NCBI RefSeq assembly: GCF_001050135.1
Contig: NZ_CP012040.1
Span: forward strand, 310,001 to 374,000
Length of the DNA: 64,000 nt
Direction: 5' to 3'
Source: Cyclobacterium amurskyense
GTDB taxonomy: Bacteria > Bacteroidota > Bacteroidia > Cytophagales > Cyclobacteriaceae
Below the pieces are notes generated by a model that saw only the letters and a program-made list of their open reading frames with translations, was not told where the DNA came from and ran no database searches. Below are positions 8,300 to 17,006 of this stretch, piece by piece; positions within the stretch are counted from its first letter, which is position 1, and each line of letters starts with the position of its first letter. A program made the position numbers and the translations under genes.

Positions 8300-9211
8300 T
8301 TATCTCAATTGTTTGGCTACAAGCCCTTCATACAACTGGCGTAAATGAGCTGTGGTTGGACCACAAGCTCCAGGACCAATAGATTTTCCATCAATTTTCA
8401 CCACAGGAGTTAACCCTCCAAAGGTGCCTGTAACAAACGCCTCATCAGCACCATATACATCAAATAAGGAAAAGTTTTTCTGAAGGCAAACAATACCGTT
8501 TTGAGCACAGACTTTTATCACATTCCCTCTAGTGATTCCATTCATACAGTACTCCCCGGTAGAAGTCCATACTTCATTCCCTTTTACCATAAAAAAGTTG
8601 GTTGCATTACATGTTGAAACAAAACCATTGATATCTAGCATAAGTGCTTCATCAGCACCAGCTTCTATGGCTTGAATCAACGCTTGAACCTCATGAAGCT
8701 TACTATGGCAATTTAATCTGGGATCCAAGTAATCCGGAGAACCTCTGCGAATGGCACTTGTAAAAAGACTGATCCCTTTGTTCTTACTTTCATCAGCTGC
8801 TTGTTTATGCTCCGCAATAATCACAACATTTGGCCCGGAAATAGTTAACCTTGGATCCTGAGAGGGTGTTTTTTTAATGCCCCTTGTCACCATAGCCCTA
8901 ACATGGATATGATCTTTCATTTCGTTTATCTCTAGGGTACTTTTAACATTCTCTATCAGCTCTTCACGGGAAAATGGAAGCGAAATCCCTATAACCTTTG
9001 CAGACTGCCAAAGTCTATCCAGGTGCTGGTCTATAAAAATCAGTTTTCCATTGTGTACCCGAAAGGCTTCCCAAACCCCATCTCCGACAAGATAACCACT
9101 GTCATAAACGGATATTTTAGCCTCATCTCTAAGGAAAAACTCCCCATTAATGAAAATTTTGACTTTTTCATTTCTGACATCATCCAATGCCTGATGTGTT
9201 CCTTTTACCAT
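8300..9211 (-). CDS. Class IV (branched-chain type) PLP aminotransferase, atypical
   Basis: A 303-residue fold-type IV PLP enzyme. The N-terminal half has SVYDSGYLVGDGVWEAFRV, typical of IlvE/D-amino-acid transaminases. The catalytic lysine is most likely K171 in LNCHSKLHEVQA. The segment NGFVSTCNATNFF (about residues 195-207) aligns with GYISEGAGENLF of IlvE, which places Thr200 where the glutamate that contacts the PLP ring nitrogen normally sits. The GITRGNV and VTGTFGGLTPV stretches of the family are present. It is the first gene of a pair with the sulfotransferase-like gene. It may not be a standard branched-chain aminotransferase. Confidence 0.82.
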   Translation of the reverse strand: MVKGTHQALDDVRNEKVKIFINGEFFLRDEAKISVYDSGYLVGDGVWEAFRVHNGKLIFIDQHLDRLWQSAKVIGISLPFSREELIENVKSTLEINEMKDHIHVRAMVTRGIKKTPSQDPRLTISGPNVVIIAEHKQAADESKNKGISLFTSAIRRGSPDYLDPRLNCHSKLHEVQALIQAIEAGADEALMLDINGFVSTCNATNFFMVKGNEVWTSTGEYCMNGITRGNVIKVCAQNGIVCLQKNFSLFDVYGADEAFVTGTFGGLTPVVKIDGKSIGPGACGPTTAHLRQLYEGLVAKQLR

Positions 9212-9268
9212 ACAGTATGAATTAAACTCTCCTCTGAAAGGCGTAAATGCCCTGAATTAAAACGATTA

Positions 9269-10234
9269 TTATTCAACGACTAGTTTTTCTATACTATTCA
9301 ACTCGGGATTACCTCCTCTATTGCCACAGCCTGCTGCCAGATAGAGGTCATCGTTTATAACCACTGCAGGAAAACCATGTCTTCCTCTATTCAAGTGATT
9401 TAGTAATTTCCAACCATTTTCAGGGTGAAAATATTCTACTTCGCTATGCGCTTTAACTTGCACATCACTTTCGCCCCCTATGACCAAAAAACCATCTTTA
9501 TAGGGAACAGTGGTACTTCCAGCCCGTTCTGTTGGTAAGGGGTGATTTGACAAAGTAGTCCACTCACCTGTTATAAAATCATATACATCCACTTCGGGAT
9601 AGGTTAGCTCAAAACCATGTCCTTCCTTAGCAAAAGAACGCCTGCCTCCAACGGCATACAACTTGTCGTCTACTACTACTGCTTGAAAATGATCCCTGAG
9701 CCTAGGCATTGGAGCCAAAGTTTTCCATTTCCCAGTGGCAGGATCATATTCATCCAAGTAGTCTCTGTTTTCAGCCCAATGCCCATCTTGAGCACCTCCT
9801 AATAGGTAGAATTTATCCTTATAAACCACCAATCCGGCAGCTCCTCTTCTTCTTTCTTTTGGTATTTCATGGCTCTTTACCCAAGAATCTCTTAATGGGT
9901 TGTATATATAGACATTTGCAACAGGAGTCTCGTGTGGGTACCCTCCTGTGAATGCACCGATCACATATATATTATTCTTATATGTCACCGCTTGAAAATG
10001 GTGCATTTCAAAAGGCGCATTTCCTAATTTTCTCCAGTCCGCACTGACCGGGTCAAAAACTTCTACAGGCTTTTCTCCCCTACCACCAATTAAATAGAAT
10101 TTTCCATCGACAGCCGCACCAGAACATTCATGACGTTCTGTACAAGTATTTTGGGGAGTAAGGGTTTCCCAGCTTTGGGCTTGAATGCCCGTTCCAATTA
10201 TGGCCAGTGCAAGTGTTAATATAGACTTTAACAT
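9269..10234 (-). CDS. Exported kelch-repeat beta-propeller protein
   Basis: The protein has 321 residues. A signal peptide of about 19 residues ends at GIQAQ, so it is exported. Six or so kelch repeats follow, each with a paired glycine strand such as GKFYLIGGRGE, NIYVIGAFTGG, KFYLLGGAQDG, KLYAVGGRRSF and GFLVIGGESD. Kelch propellers bind ligands or act as sugar-processing enzymes such as N-acetylneuraminate epimerase (NanM), but no catalytic residues can be assigned here. It lies 57 bases upstream of the aminotransferase on the same strand and could share its transcript. A 212-bp repeat lies 66 bases upstream of its start. Confidence 0.8.
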   Translation of the reverse strand: MLKSILTLALAIIGTGIQAQSWETLTPQNTCTERHECSGAAVDGKFYLIGGRGEKPVEVFDPVSADWRKLGNAPFEMHHFQAVTYKNNIYVIGAFTGGYPHETPVANVYIYNPLRDSWVKSHEIPKERRRGAAGLVVYKDKFYLLGGAQDGHWAENRDYLDEYDPATGKWKTLAPMPRLRDHFQAVVVDDKLYAVGGRRSFAKEGHGFELTYPEVDVYDFITGEWTTLSNHPLPTERAGSTTVPYKDGFLVIGGESDVQVKAHSEVEYFHPENGWKLLNHLNRGRHGFPAVVINDDLYLAAGCGNRGGNPELNSIEKLVVE

Positions 10235-10300
10235 AATTTTTTATTCTGGTTTAAAGGTTGATTTTCCGTATAATAATTGACTCTTAAAATTACAAATTTA

Positions 10301-10512
10301 AACCCAAAATATGCAATAGACATTTTATTACGTGCTGAAATCGCTTTAAAATCAGTCACTTCGTTGCTGTTTTCAATTTCACCATAGCGGTGTTATGCTA
10401 AAATCTCCAAACAGCCTGATTTTCTTGCGATTGCAACACTTCCCGTAAACACGGGACAGGCTTCACCCCTGACATTGTCAGGGCGGAGAAATTCTATTAC
10501 ATAATCCGGGTT
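10301..10512 (-). repeat. 212-bp dispersed repeat, copy R1
   Basis: Nearly identical to the sequences at 16768, 32500 and 36739, in the opposite orientation to 16768. It starts AACCCAAAATATGCAATAG and ends ATTACATAATCCGGGTT, which are imperfect terminal inverted repeats. It holds the internal palindrome CCCTGACATTGTCAGGG and the CCCGTAAACACGGG hairpin. It occupies the intergenic region between the kelch gene start and the gene at 10725. No coding function is seen. Confidence 0.9.
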
Positions 10513-10694
10513 AAATCACCCAATGGTAATTCTATAAAAATTAATCCTTAGGTAATAAACGAAATCACCTCAACAATCCCTACCAAACAATAAATTTTAT
10601 CAACCCCACAAAGTGCAACCATCTTATATTTTGTTAAAAATGAGGTTAACGAATGTTAACACCTCACTAAACCTATTTCACCAGCCTATATTTA

Positions 10695-10722
10695 TGACAA
10701 TTCATTGTCAAACCAATTGTCA
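10695..10722. promoter_or_regulatory. Operator-like cluster of TGACAAT/ATTGTCA half sites
   Basis: TGACAAT at 10695-10701, ATTGTCA at 10704-10710 and ATTGTCA at 10716-10722 form one perfect palindrome and one direct repeat spaced 12 bases. The cluster ends two bases before the ATG of the gene at 10725. The arrangement suggests a transcription factor binding site that could block or activate that gene. The factor is unknown. Confidence 0.45.
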
Positions 10723-10724
10723 TT

Positions 10725-11399
10725 ATGCCTTTAATTTACCTTGTTCCATTTCTACTCGCAACCTATACGCCCATTCCCGAAAAAGACCCTAAAGAATTTT
10801 TCGAACTTCAAGGAAAGCTAATTGATGCTAGTTCAATGCAGCCAATAGCGAATGCACACATTTTCTGGTCAACACACAAAACCATAAGTAATGAAAAGGG
10901 AGATTTTTCAATTCGCGTAAAAGCAGGTATCTCTCTTCAGATTTCACATATAGGCTATGAAAAGACAAGCTACATTGTGGACAGTGTTACAAGTTCTCCA
11001 GTTACAATAATTCTTCTTCCTTCAGCTGTAGAATTGGATGAGGTAGTGGTTAGAACCTTACCGAGTGAGCAATCATTTAAGCAACAAGTAATAACTGCGA
11101 ATCCGGCTTTCCATCTGCAAGAAGAACGCCTAAAAAGTAATGTGAATTTTATAAAAAACATTCACCATTTAAGCTACCATAATGACATGAACAGCTATGA
11201 CAAACTTTTGTCGGGTCTGAGCGATAAAGGCAGTACCGTTTTATTTTCAAGCAATCCTTCAATGGGAATTCTTGGATTAATCAGAAGATTAAAACAAAAA
11301 CGTAATCTACCTTCAAAAACAAGGGTGTCAAACCCAAGCCCTAGGCTCCTGTATCCATATATGCGCAAAAAGGAAGGTTATCAAAAATATTTTGAATAA
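10725..11399 (+). CDS. Carboxypeptidase-regulatory-like domain protein
   Basis: The 224-residue protein begins with a short hydrophobic segment (MPLIYLVPFLLATY), a probable signal peptide. Residues about 27-105 form a CarboxypepD_reg-like beta-sandwich: FELQGKLIDASSMQPIANAH, then GDFSIRVKAG, HIGYEKTSY and the exit motif ELDEVVV. In Bacteroidota this domain usually sits at the N-terminus of SusC/TonB-dependent receptors, where DEVVV leads into the plug. Here no receptor follows; the remaining 120 residues are a basic, helical tail of no recognised family, ending in RKKEGYQKYFE. The stop is 22 bases from the convergent thrC end. Confidence 0.72.
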   Translation: MPLIYLVPFLLATYTPIPEKDPKEFFELQGKLIDASSMQPIANAHIFWSTHKTISNEKGDFSIRVKAGISLQISHIGYEKTSYIVDSVTSSPVTIILLPSAVELDEVVVRTLPSEQSFKQQVITANPAFHLQEERLKSNVNFIKNIHHLSYHNDMNSYDKLLSGLSDKGSTVLFSSNPSMGILGLIRRLKQKRNLPSKTRVSNPSPRLLYPYMRKKEGYQKYFE

Positions 11400-11421
11400 G
11401 CCTATACACTCCTGAACAGAA

Positions 11422-12714
11422 TTAGGCCAATAAATAGTTTTTGAATTGGAGGTAATCGTTTTCCATTGTCTCCACCTTCTTGTTTCCTTCCATAAAAGCA
11501 GCCAATCTTTCAGGCAACACCACTTTTTCTCCAAGTGCTTCCTCCACAGTACTTCTGAATTTACCAGGATGAGCTGTTTCCAAAAATACACCTTGAAAGG
11601 CAGAAGGATGGCCTTTCATAAAAGCTTTCAAGCCAAGATAAGCAACAGCTCCATGTGGATCCATGGTATATCCTGTTTCCTTTTTAACTTCCACCATGGC
11701 TTCTTTGGTGCTTTCATCAGAATAAAAACATCCCTGTACTTTCTCCTTTAATTTTTCTTCATCTCCTCCAAATAAAGCCAGCAATCGGAAAAAATTACTT
11801 GGGTTCCCTACATCCATGCTATTGCTAATGGTTTGTACGGAAGGTTTTGGTAGGAATGCAGCACCATTCAAATAATCCGGCACCACTTTATTGACATTGG
11901 TGGCGGCTATAAACTTATCAACAGGTAAACCCATCCGCTCTGCTAGAATGCCTGCTGCTAAATTACCGAAATTACCACTTGGTACAGAAAACACAAGTTT
12001 CTTGCCTTCTTTTGGCAATCTGGAATAAGCATAAAAATAATACAAGCACTGAGGTATCCAGCGGGCAATATTAATAGAATTGGCAGAGGTAAGTAGTAGC
12101 TTACTGTTCAAGTCAGCGTCTAGAAATGCTTCTTTTACCAATTTTTGACAATCATCAAAAACACCATTGACCTCTATGGCTTTAATATTTTTACCGAGGG
12201 TTGTAAATTGTTTCTCTTGAAGTTCACTAACTTTTCCAGATGGATAAAGAATAACTACTTCAACTCCATCAACATCCAAAAAGCCATTGGCCACGGCACT
12301 CCCTGTATCCCCAGAGGTAGCAACCAACACCTTGATCCCATGCTTTTCCTGAAGCATGCTCATCATCTTGGAACAAAATCTGGCACCAAAATCCTTAAAA
12401 GCCAATGTAGGCCCATGAAATAGTTCAAGGGTATAGACATCCTTTTCCACCTCAACCACAGGTGCATCAAAATCCAAAGTATGGTCTACGAGTGATTTAA
12501 TTTGTTCTTTGGTTAAATCTTCTGAAAACAAAGCTTCAATCACCTTATAACCAATTTCTTTGAATGACAGCTCATGCATAGTAGAGAAAAATTCCTCAGG
12601 CAATACAGGAATTCTTTCAGGCATGTAGAGTCCTTGATCAGGTGCCAGCCCTTTGATAACGGCTTCTTTTAGATCTACCTTATGATTCGGATTGTTGGTA
12701 CTGTAATATTTCAT
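11422..12714 (-). CDS. thrC: Threonine synthase
   Basis: The 430-residue cytoplasmic PLP enzyme converts O-phosphohomoserine to threonine, the last step of the pathway. The N-terminus MKYYSTNN and the PLP-lysine motif LAFKDFGARF (near residue 110) are typical of the family, as is the glycine-rich VATSGDTGSAVANGF phosphate-binding loop. It is the third gene of the thrABC operon and starts 26 bases after the thrB stop. Regulation is probably through the leader upstream of thrA. Confidence 0.96.
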   Translation of the reverse strand: MKYYSTNNPNHKVDLKEAVIKGLAPDQGLYMPERIPVLPEEFFSTMHELSFKEIGYKVIEALFSEDLTKEQIKSLVDHTLDFDAPVVEVEKDVYTLELFHGPTLAFKDFGARFCSKMMSMLQEKHGIKVLVATSGDTGSAVANGFLDVDGVEVVILYPSGKVSELQEKQFTTLGKNIKAIEVNGVFDDCQKLVKEAFLDADLNSKLLLTSANSINIARWIPQCLYYFYAYSRLPKEGKKLVFSVPSGNFGNLAAGILAERMGLPVDKFIAATNVNKVVPDYLNGAAFLPKPSVQTISNSMDVGNPSNFFRLLALFGGDEEKLKEKVQGCFYSDESTKEAMVEVKKETGYTMDPHGAVAYLGLKAFMKGHPSAFQGVFLETAHPGKFRSTVEEALGEKVVLPERLAAFMEGNKKVETMENDYLQFKNYLLA

Positions 12715-12740
12715 TAGAGAGTGACAGATTTGTCAAAACA

Positions 12741-13685
12741 TTAAATTTCTTCTTCGATGATATAGGCTCCGCGGGTATTAATCGCTGACACGTATAAATC
12801 AATCGGTAACTGAATTTTATCAAACACTTGTTGAGCCAGTCGACTTACTTCCCAGGCAATCTCCTCATTTGGTGACAATACAAACATGGTCGGGCCGGAA
12901 CCGGAAATACCACAGCCTAAAGCTCCTGCTGGTATTATACCTACTTTCACCTCATCATAGCCTGGAATAAGAATTGACCTTGAAGGTTCTGCAATCACAT
13001 CATTAAGTGAGCGACTTATCAGTCCCATGTCTTCTTGGAACAGGCCTGCAACCAAACCCGCTATATTTCCGGATTGGGTAGTAGCATCCTGCAATGTTAC
13101 ATTTCTTCTTAACACACTTCTGGAATCCGAAGTATTCAGTTCCAAATGAGGATGTATCAAGGTACAATATAAACCTCTTGGCACATGCAAAGGAATTACA
13201 TCCAAGGGTTTATATTCACGGATCAGTACAAAGCCTCCGAGTAATGAAGGTGAGATATTGTCAGCATGTCCCGCTCCACATGCAATTCTCTCGGATTCAA
13301 TTCCGAAAGGTAATAGGTCTTTTTTTTCATAAGGGTTACCTAACAAAGCATTGGTTGCCATCAAGGCAGCCACTGCACTTGCAGCACTTGAACCCATTCC
13401 ACTCCCCAAAGGCAAGCCTTTGTAAAGTTCTATTTCTAACCCTCCTTTAAAGCCTAGATTATCCACCATCGCTTTAACAGCAACGCTGCATGTGTTTTTC
13501 TCGGACTCATAGGGCAATTTCCCATTGTCTCCGGTTATTTTCACCACCCTAACTCCTGGTGTCTCAGATAGTGACACACTCACCTTGTCTCCTAAGTCTT
13601 CTATCGCAAAACCTAAAATATCAAAGCCGCATGAAACATTTGCCACAGTAGCTGGTGCAAATGCAGTAACTTTTTGCTTGTCCAT
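12741..13685 (-). CDS. thrB: Homoserine kinase
   Basis: The 314-residue GHMP kinase phosphorylates homoserine with ATP. The start has APATVANVSCGFDILGFA and the ATP loop GLPLGSGMGSSAAS lies near residue 90, both diagnostic of ThrB; the C-terminal GISGSGPTMF glycine motif is intact. The start codon lies one base after the thrA stop, so translation is probably coupled. Middle gene of the thrABC operon. Confidence 0.96.
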   Translation of the reverse strand: MDKQKVTAFAPATVANVSCGFDILGFAIEDLGDKVSVSLSETPGVRVVKITGDNGKLPYESEKNTCSVAVKAMVDNLGFKGGLEIELYKGLPLGSGMGSSAASAVAALMATNALLGNPYEKKDLLPFGIESERIACGAGHADNISPSLLGGFVLIREYKPLDVIPLHVPRGLYCTLIHPHLELNTSDSRSVLRRNVTLQDATTQSGNIAGLVAGLFQEDMGLISRSLNDVIAEPSRSILIPGYDEVKVGIIPAGALGCGISGSGPTMFVLSPNEEIAWEVSRLAQQVFDKIQLPIDLYVSAINTRGAYIIEEEI

Positions 13686-13686
13686 A

Positions 13687-16134
13687 TTACCTTGAATAAT
13701 TTCCTAACCTGATAATGTCTGCAAATACACCTGCAGCGGTAACATCCGCTCCAGCTCCCGGACCTCTAATGATCATAGGAAACTCATGGTATCTTTCAGT
13801 GGTAAACAAAATCATATTGTCACTCCCTTCCAGGGAATAAAAAGGATGCTTTTTGTCCACAGATTTTAACCCTACAGTAGCTTTACCATTTTCTAAAACG
13901 GCCATAAACCTAAGGGTTTCCTCTTTTTCGTTGGCTTCGTCTACTAAGGCTTTGAAATGAGGATCATGTTCTTTTAATTTTTCCAGAAATGCGTCTACAG
14001 ATGCTATGTCTTTACAGTCATCAGGCACCATACTTTGAATAGAAACGTCTGAAAAATGCAAGTCCTGCTCTGCTTCTCTACCTAATATAAGGATCTTTCT
14101 CGCTACATCCATCCCACTTAGATCATCTCTAGGGTCTGGCTCCGTGAATCCCTTTTCCTTGGCCTGCTCTACTACCTTACTAAACGGGGTACCTTTGCTT
14201 AATTCACTGAATATAAAATTCATAGAACCACTAAGTACGCCTTCAATTTTAAGTACTTTATCACCACTTAAAATCAAATCCTGCAAAGTGCTAATAACTG
14301 GCAATCCAGCAGCCACATTGGTTTCGTAGAGGAACTTAATATTTCTTTGTCCTGAAAGTTTTTTCAGGGATTTATAATTCTCTAAAGAACTAGAATTGGC
14401 TTTCTTATTGGGGGTAACGATGGCCACTTTGGAGGAAAGGACTCTTTCGTAAGTATCAGCCACTTCTTGACTAGCGGTACAATCTACCAATACAGAATTT
14501 GAGAAATTCATGCTATTCATCGTATTTAAAAATACGCTAAGGTTCATCGGTAAATCAGCACTCGATGGAACTGGAATAGAACTAAGGTCAAACCCGTCTT
14601 CATCAAAAGCCATGAATCGGGAATTGGCCAAACCATGAATTTTGATATCCAACATATAATCCTCCTGCAACTTGTTCAATTGATTTTGAATCATCGATAT
14701 CAATGTTTTGCCAATCAACCCAACGCCAATAAGGAAAATATGTAGCACCTTGTTGTCTGAGAGGAAAAAAGCTTCATGCAAAGCATTCAAGCCCTTCTGC
14801 AGGTCAGACTGTTTAATAACAGCAGATATATTTAGTTCAGAACTGCCTTGAGCTACTGCCGATACATTTATATTATTTCTTCCAAGCGCTTGGAACAGCC
14901 TTCCACTTGCCCCTGGATGGTGCTTCATGTTCTCGCCAACAACGGCTATTACGGCCATATTTGGCATAATCTGAACCTTGTCCATTTCTCCGGCGAGAAT
15001 CTCATAATGGAATTCATTTTCCAAAACTTCTTGAGCCACACTAGCGTTTTCACTTTTAATAGCGATACAAATACTGTGTTCTGAAGAAGCCTGACTAATC
15101 AATACTACATTGACATCCGCCTTAGCAAGGGCACCAAAAACTCTACTACTTACTCCTATCACCTCTACCAGTCCAGAACCTTGGACATTCAATAGCGAAA
15201 TGTGGCTTAATGAAGAAATACCTTTAATCAATTTAGAGTTCTCCGGCTTTTCGCAAATAAGTGTTCCTTCCTCCTCTGGCTTAAAAGTGTTTTTAATGTA
15301 GATAGGCACTTTACGCTTCATCGCTGGTTGCATGGTAGCTGGAAATACAACCTTAGCACCAAAATGAGAAAGCTCCATCGCTTCATTATAACTCAATTGT
15401 GGAATGGTAATCGCAGAATAAACCAATCGAGGATCTGCTGTCATTACTCCAGTCACATCGGTCCAAATCTGCAAGCTGTCAGCTTTTAATGCCGCGGCAA
15501 AAATAGCTGCAGTATAATCAGAGCCACTTCTTCCGAGTGTGGTTGTTTCTCCCTTTTCTGTTGAAGCCACAAAACCAGTAATGACAAGTACTCCTTGGTG
15601 TTTGGAATAATAGTCGTAAATCAATTGATTTGTTGTAGGGAAAATTACTCTAGCATTCCCAAAACGATCGTTGGTTCTGATGAGCTCTCTGGCATCAACA
15701 TAATGCGTATCCATTTCATTTTCTCGCATCCCTTCCGTCATAATGTAGGTGGAGATACGTTCTCCGAAACTTACTACATAATCAGAAGTTCTTGCAGAAA
15801 ATTCTTTTATTAAAAAAATACCATGATACAGATCCTCAAGTTCATTGAACCTTACCTTGACATAGGTCAAAACAGAAGATTGCTTTCTTACAGGAATTAA
15901 TTGTTTTACGAGTTGGAGATGACGCTTCTCCAGAGAAAGTAAAAGTGCCTTGTATTCCATGTCGTTTTCCTTTGCGAGATGGGCACATTTTAGTAAATCC
16001 TCGGTAACTCCCCCAAATGCTGAAAAGACAACAGCTATGCGATCGTCTAGGGATGCGTTCTTGACAATGGAAAGAACATTTTTAATTCTTTCCAAATCAG
16101 CTATGGATGAACCTCCAAATTTTAATATTTTCAT
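13687..16134 (-). CDS. thrA: Bifunctional aspartate kinase / homoserine dehydrogenase I
   Basis: The 815-residue protein has the E. coli ThrA architecture. The aspartokinase domain starts MKILKFGGSSIAD. Two ACT-type regulatory repeats lie at about residues 310-450, including SGLVEVIGVSSRVFGALAKA. The homoserine dehydrogenase domain starts IGVGLIGKTLI near residue 466 and contains TPNKKANSS and the substrate segment DPRDDLSGMDVARK. It catalyses the first and third steps from aspartate to threonine and is normally inhibited by threonine through the ACT domains. It is the first gene of thrABC and is preceded by a Thr-rich leader. Confidence 0.97.
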   Translation of the reverse strand: MKILKFGGSSIADLERIKNVLSIVKNASLDDRIAVVFSAFGGVTEDLLKCAHLAKENDMEYKALLLSLEKRHLQLVKQLIPVRKQSSVLTYVKVRFNELEDLYHGIFLIKEFSARTSDYVVSFGERISTYIMTEGMRENEMDTHYVDARELIRTNDRFGNARVIFPTTNQLIYDYYSKHQGVLVITGFVASTEKGETTTLGRSGSDYTAAIFAAALKADSLQIWTDVTGVMTADPRLVYSAITIPQLSYNEAMELSHFGAKVVFPATMQPAMKRKVPIYIKNTFKPEEEGTLICEKPENSKLIKGISSLSHISLLNVQGSGLVEVIGVSSRVFGALAKADVNVVLISQASSEHSICIAIKSENASVAQEVLENEFHYEILAGEMDKVQIMPNMAVIAVVGENMKHHPGASGRLFQALGRNNINVSAVAQGSSELNISAVIKQSDLQKGLNALHEAFFLSDNKVLHIFLIGVGLIGKTLISMIQNQLNKLQEDYMLDIKIHGLANSRFMAFDEDGFDLSSIPVPSSADLPMNLSVFLNTMNSMNFSNSVLVDCTASQEVADTYERVLSSKVAIVTPNKKANSSSLENYKSLKKLSGQRNIKFLYETNVAAGLPVISTLQDLILSGDKVLKIEGVLSGSMNFIFSELSKGTPFSKVVEQAKEKGFTEPDPRDDLSGMDVARKILILGREAEQDLHFSDVSIQSMVPDDCKDIASVDAFLEKLKEHDPHFKALVDEANEKEETLRFMAVLENGKATVGLKSVDKKHPFYSLEGSDNMILFTTERYHEFPMIIRGPGAGADVTAAGVFADIIRLGNYSR

Positions 16135-16164
16135 TGCTATTCTTTATCGATTAATAAGGTTAAC

Positions 16165-16253
16165 AAAAGCCTATGAAGGGCCTCTTGTGTCAGGGCAATA
16201 TGTATGTATGCACGGGATTACCCCGTAATACCTGTAATTGTGGTAGTATTGCC
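16165..16253 (-). promoter_or_regulatory. thr operon attenuator-like hairpins
   Basis: Read on the minus strand, GGCAATA (16253-16247) can pair with TATTGCC (16200-16194), enclosing the threonine codons of the leader ORF and an ACGGG/CCCGT hairpin. Downstream, AGAGGCC (16185-16179) pairs with GGCTTTT (16171-16165) around a 7-base loop, making a small terminator-like stem whose 3' arm ends in a T-run. The 16165 side is 31 bases from the thrA start. Alternating stems of this kind fit transcription attenuation by ribosome stalling at Thr codons. No folding energy was calculated. Confidence 0.55.
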
Positions 16254-16334
16254 ACTAAAAAATAGACTGCAGTTAAGTGACCGAAAAGTTTCGGTTAAAG
16301 AAATTTCTAGAATTTTATTTACTGCGAAAACCAT
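16218..16334 (-). CDS. thrL: Thr operon leader peptide
   Basis: A 38-codon ORF starts with ATG at 16334 and ends with TAA at 16218, 84 bases before thrA. Its last nine residues read TTTITGITG, with codons ACT ACC ACA ATT ACA GGT ATT ACG GGG: five threonine and two isoleucine codons in nine. E. coli thrL has a similar Thr/Ile-rich tail. Hairpins that could form an attenuator follow. The long N-terminal part is unusual for a leader, so the true start may be a non-ATG codon nearer the Thr run. The gene symbol is by analogy, not by homology. Confidence 0.65.
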   Translation of the reverse strand: MVFAVNKILEISLTETFRSLNCSLFFSGNTTTITGITG

Positions 16335-16767
16335 GTTTGAATGTTTGAAGGGACAATTCTAATGACAAATTTTATATATCACAAGTTTTTTAGATTAGAA
16401 ATCCCTTATTACCTTAAGATTAAAAAACTGATTGTCACTCAAACAAGTTCATTATGCCTTATAAAATGTTGTCTAAGGCTTAATTTAGCTAATCATAAAA
16501 ATTGAAATTCCGCTCAATTTATAAAATGAAAACTTTGAGATAATTCTAAGCAAAACCAAACAAAAGAGCTCTATGCAAAATACATGACATCCTTCAGTAA
16601 GGTCTGTAAGCATTGAAATATTTTGATAAAATTCAGGAAGACTAAAAACCAATTCCATTTTTCCTAAATTGTTAAGTAGATTTTTCTATCAAGAAACCAA
16701 CATTTAATCCCAATTTTTAAAAAAATCCAGCATTGAAACACAGGGTTTTGAATCAAACCTGTGTTTC
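16335..16767. other. Intergenic region upstream of the thr leader, no gene seen
   Basis: About 430 AT-rich bases between the thr leader and repeat R2. No credible ORF or RNA gene was found. The thr promoter should lie near its left end. The minus-strand sequence TATAAAATTTG about 30 bases before the leader ATG resembles TAnnTTTG with one extra base in the spacer. Confidence 0.4.
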
Positions 16768-16979
16768 AACCCGGAGTATGTGATAGGATTTCTCCGCCCT
16801 GACAATGTCAGGGGTGAAGCCTGTCCCGTGTTTACGGGAAGTGTTGCAATCGCAAGAAAATCAGACTGTTTGGAGATTTTAGCATAGCATCGCTATGGTG
16901 AAATTAAAAACAGCAACGAAGTGGCTGATTTTAAAGCGATTTCAGCGCGTAATAGAATGTCTATTGCATAATTCGGGTT
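16768..16979 (+). repeat. 212-bp dispersed repeat, copy R2
   Basis: Reference copy for the family. It starts AACCCGGAGTATGTGATAGG and ends CTATTGCATAATTCGGGTT; the reverse complement of the end matches the start imperfectly. Internal hairpins: CCCTGAC/GTCAGGG at 16797-16813, TCCCGT/ACGGGA at 16824-16839, and CATAGC/GCTATG at 16883-16897. It lies 27 bases beyond the 3' end of the DUF2807 gene. No TSD is obvious: the flanks read TTC before and CAA after. Confidence 0.92.
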
Positions 16980-17006
16980 CAATGCCTTTAATTCAGTTTC
17001 TATTTC

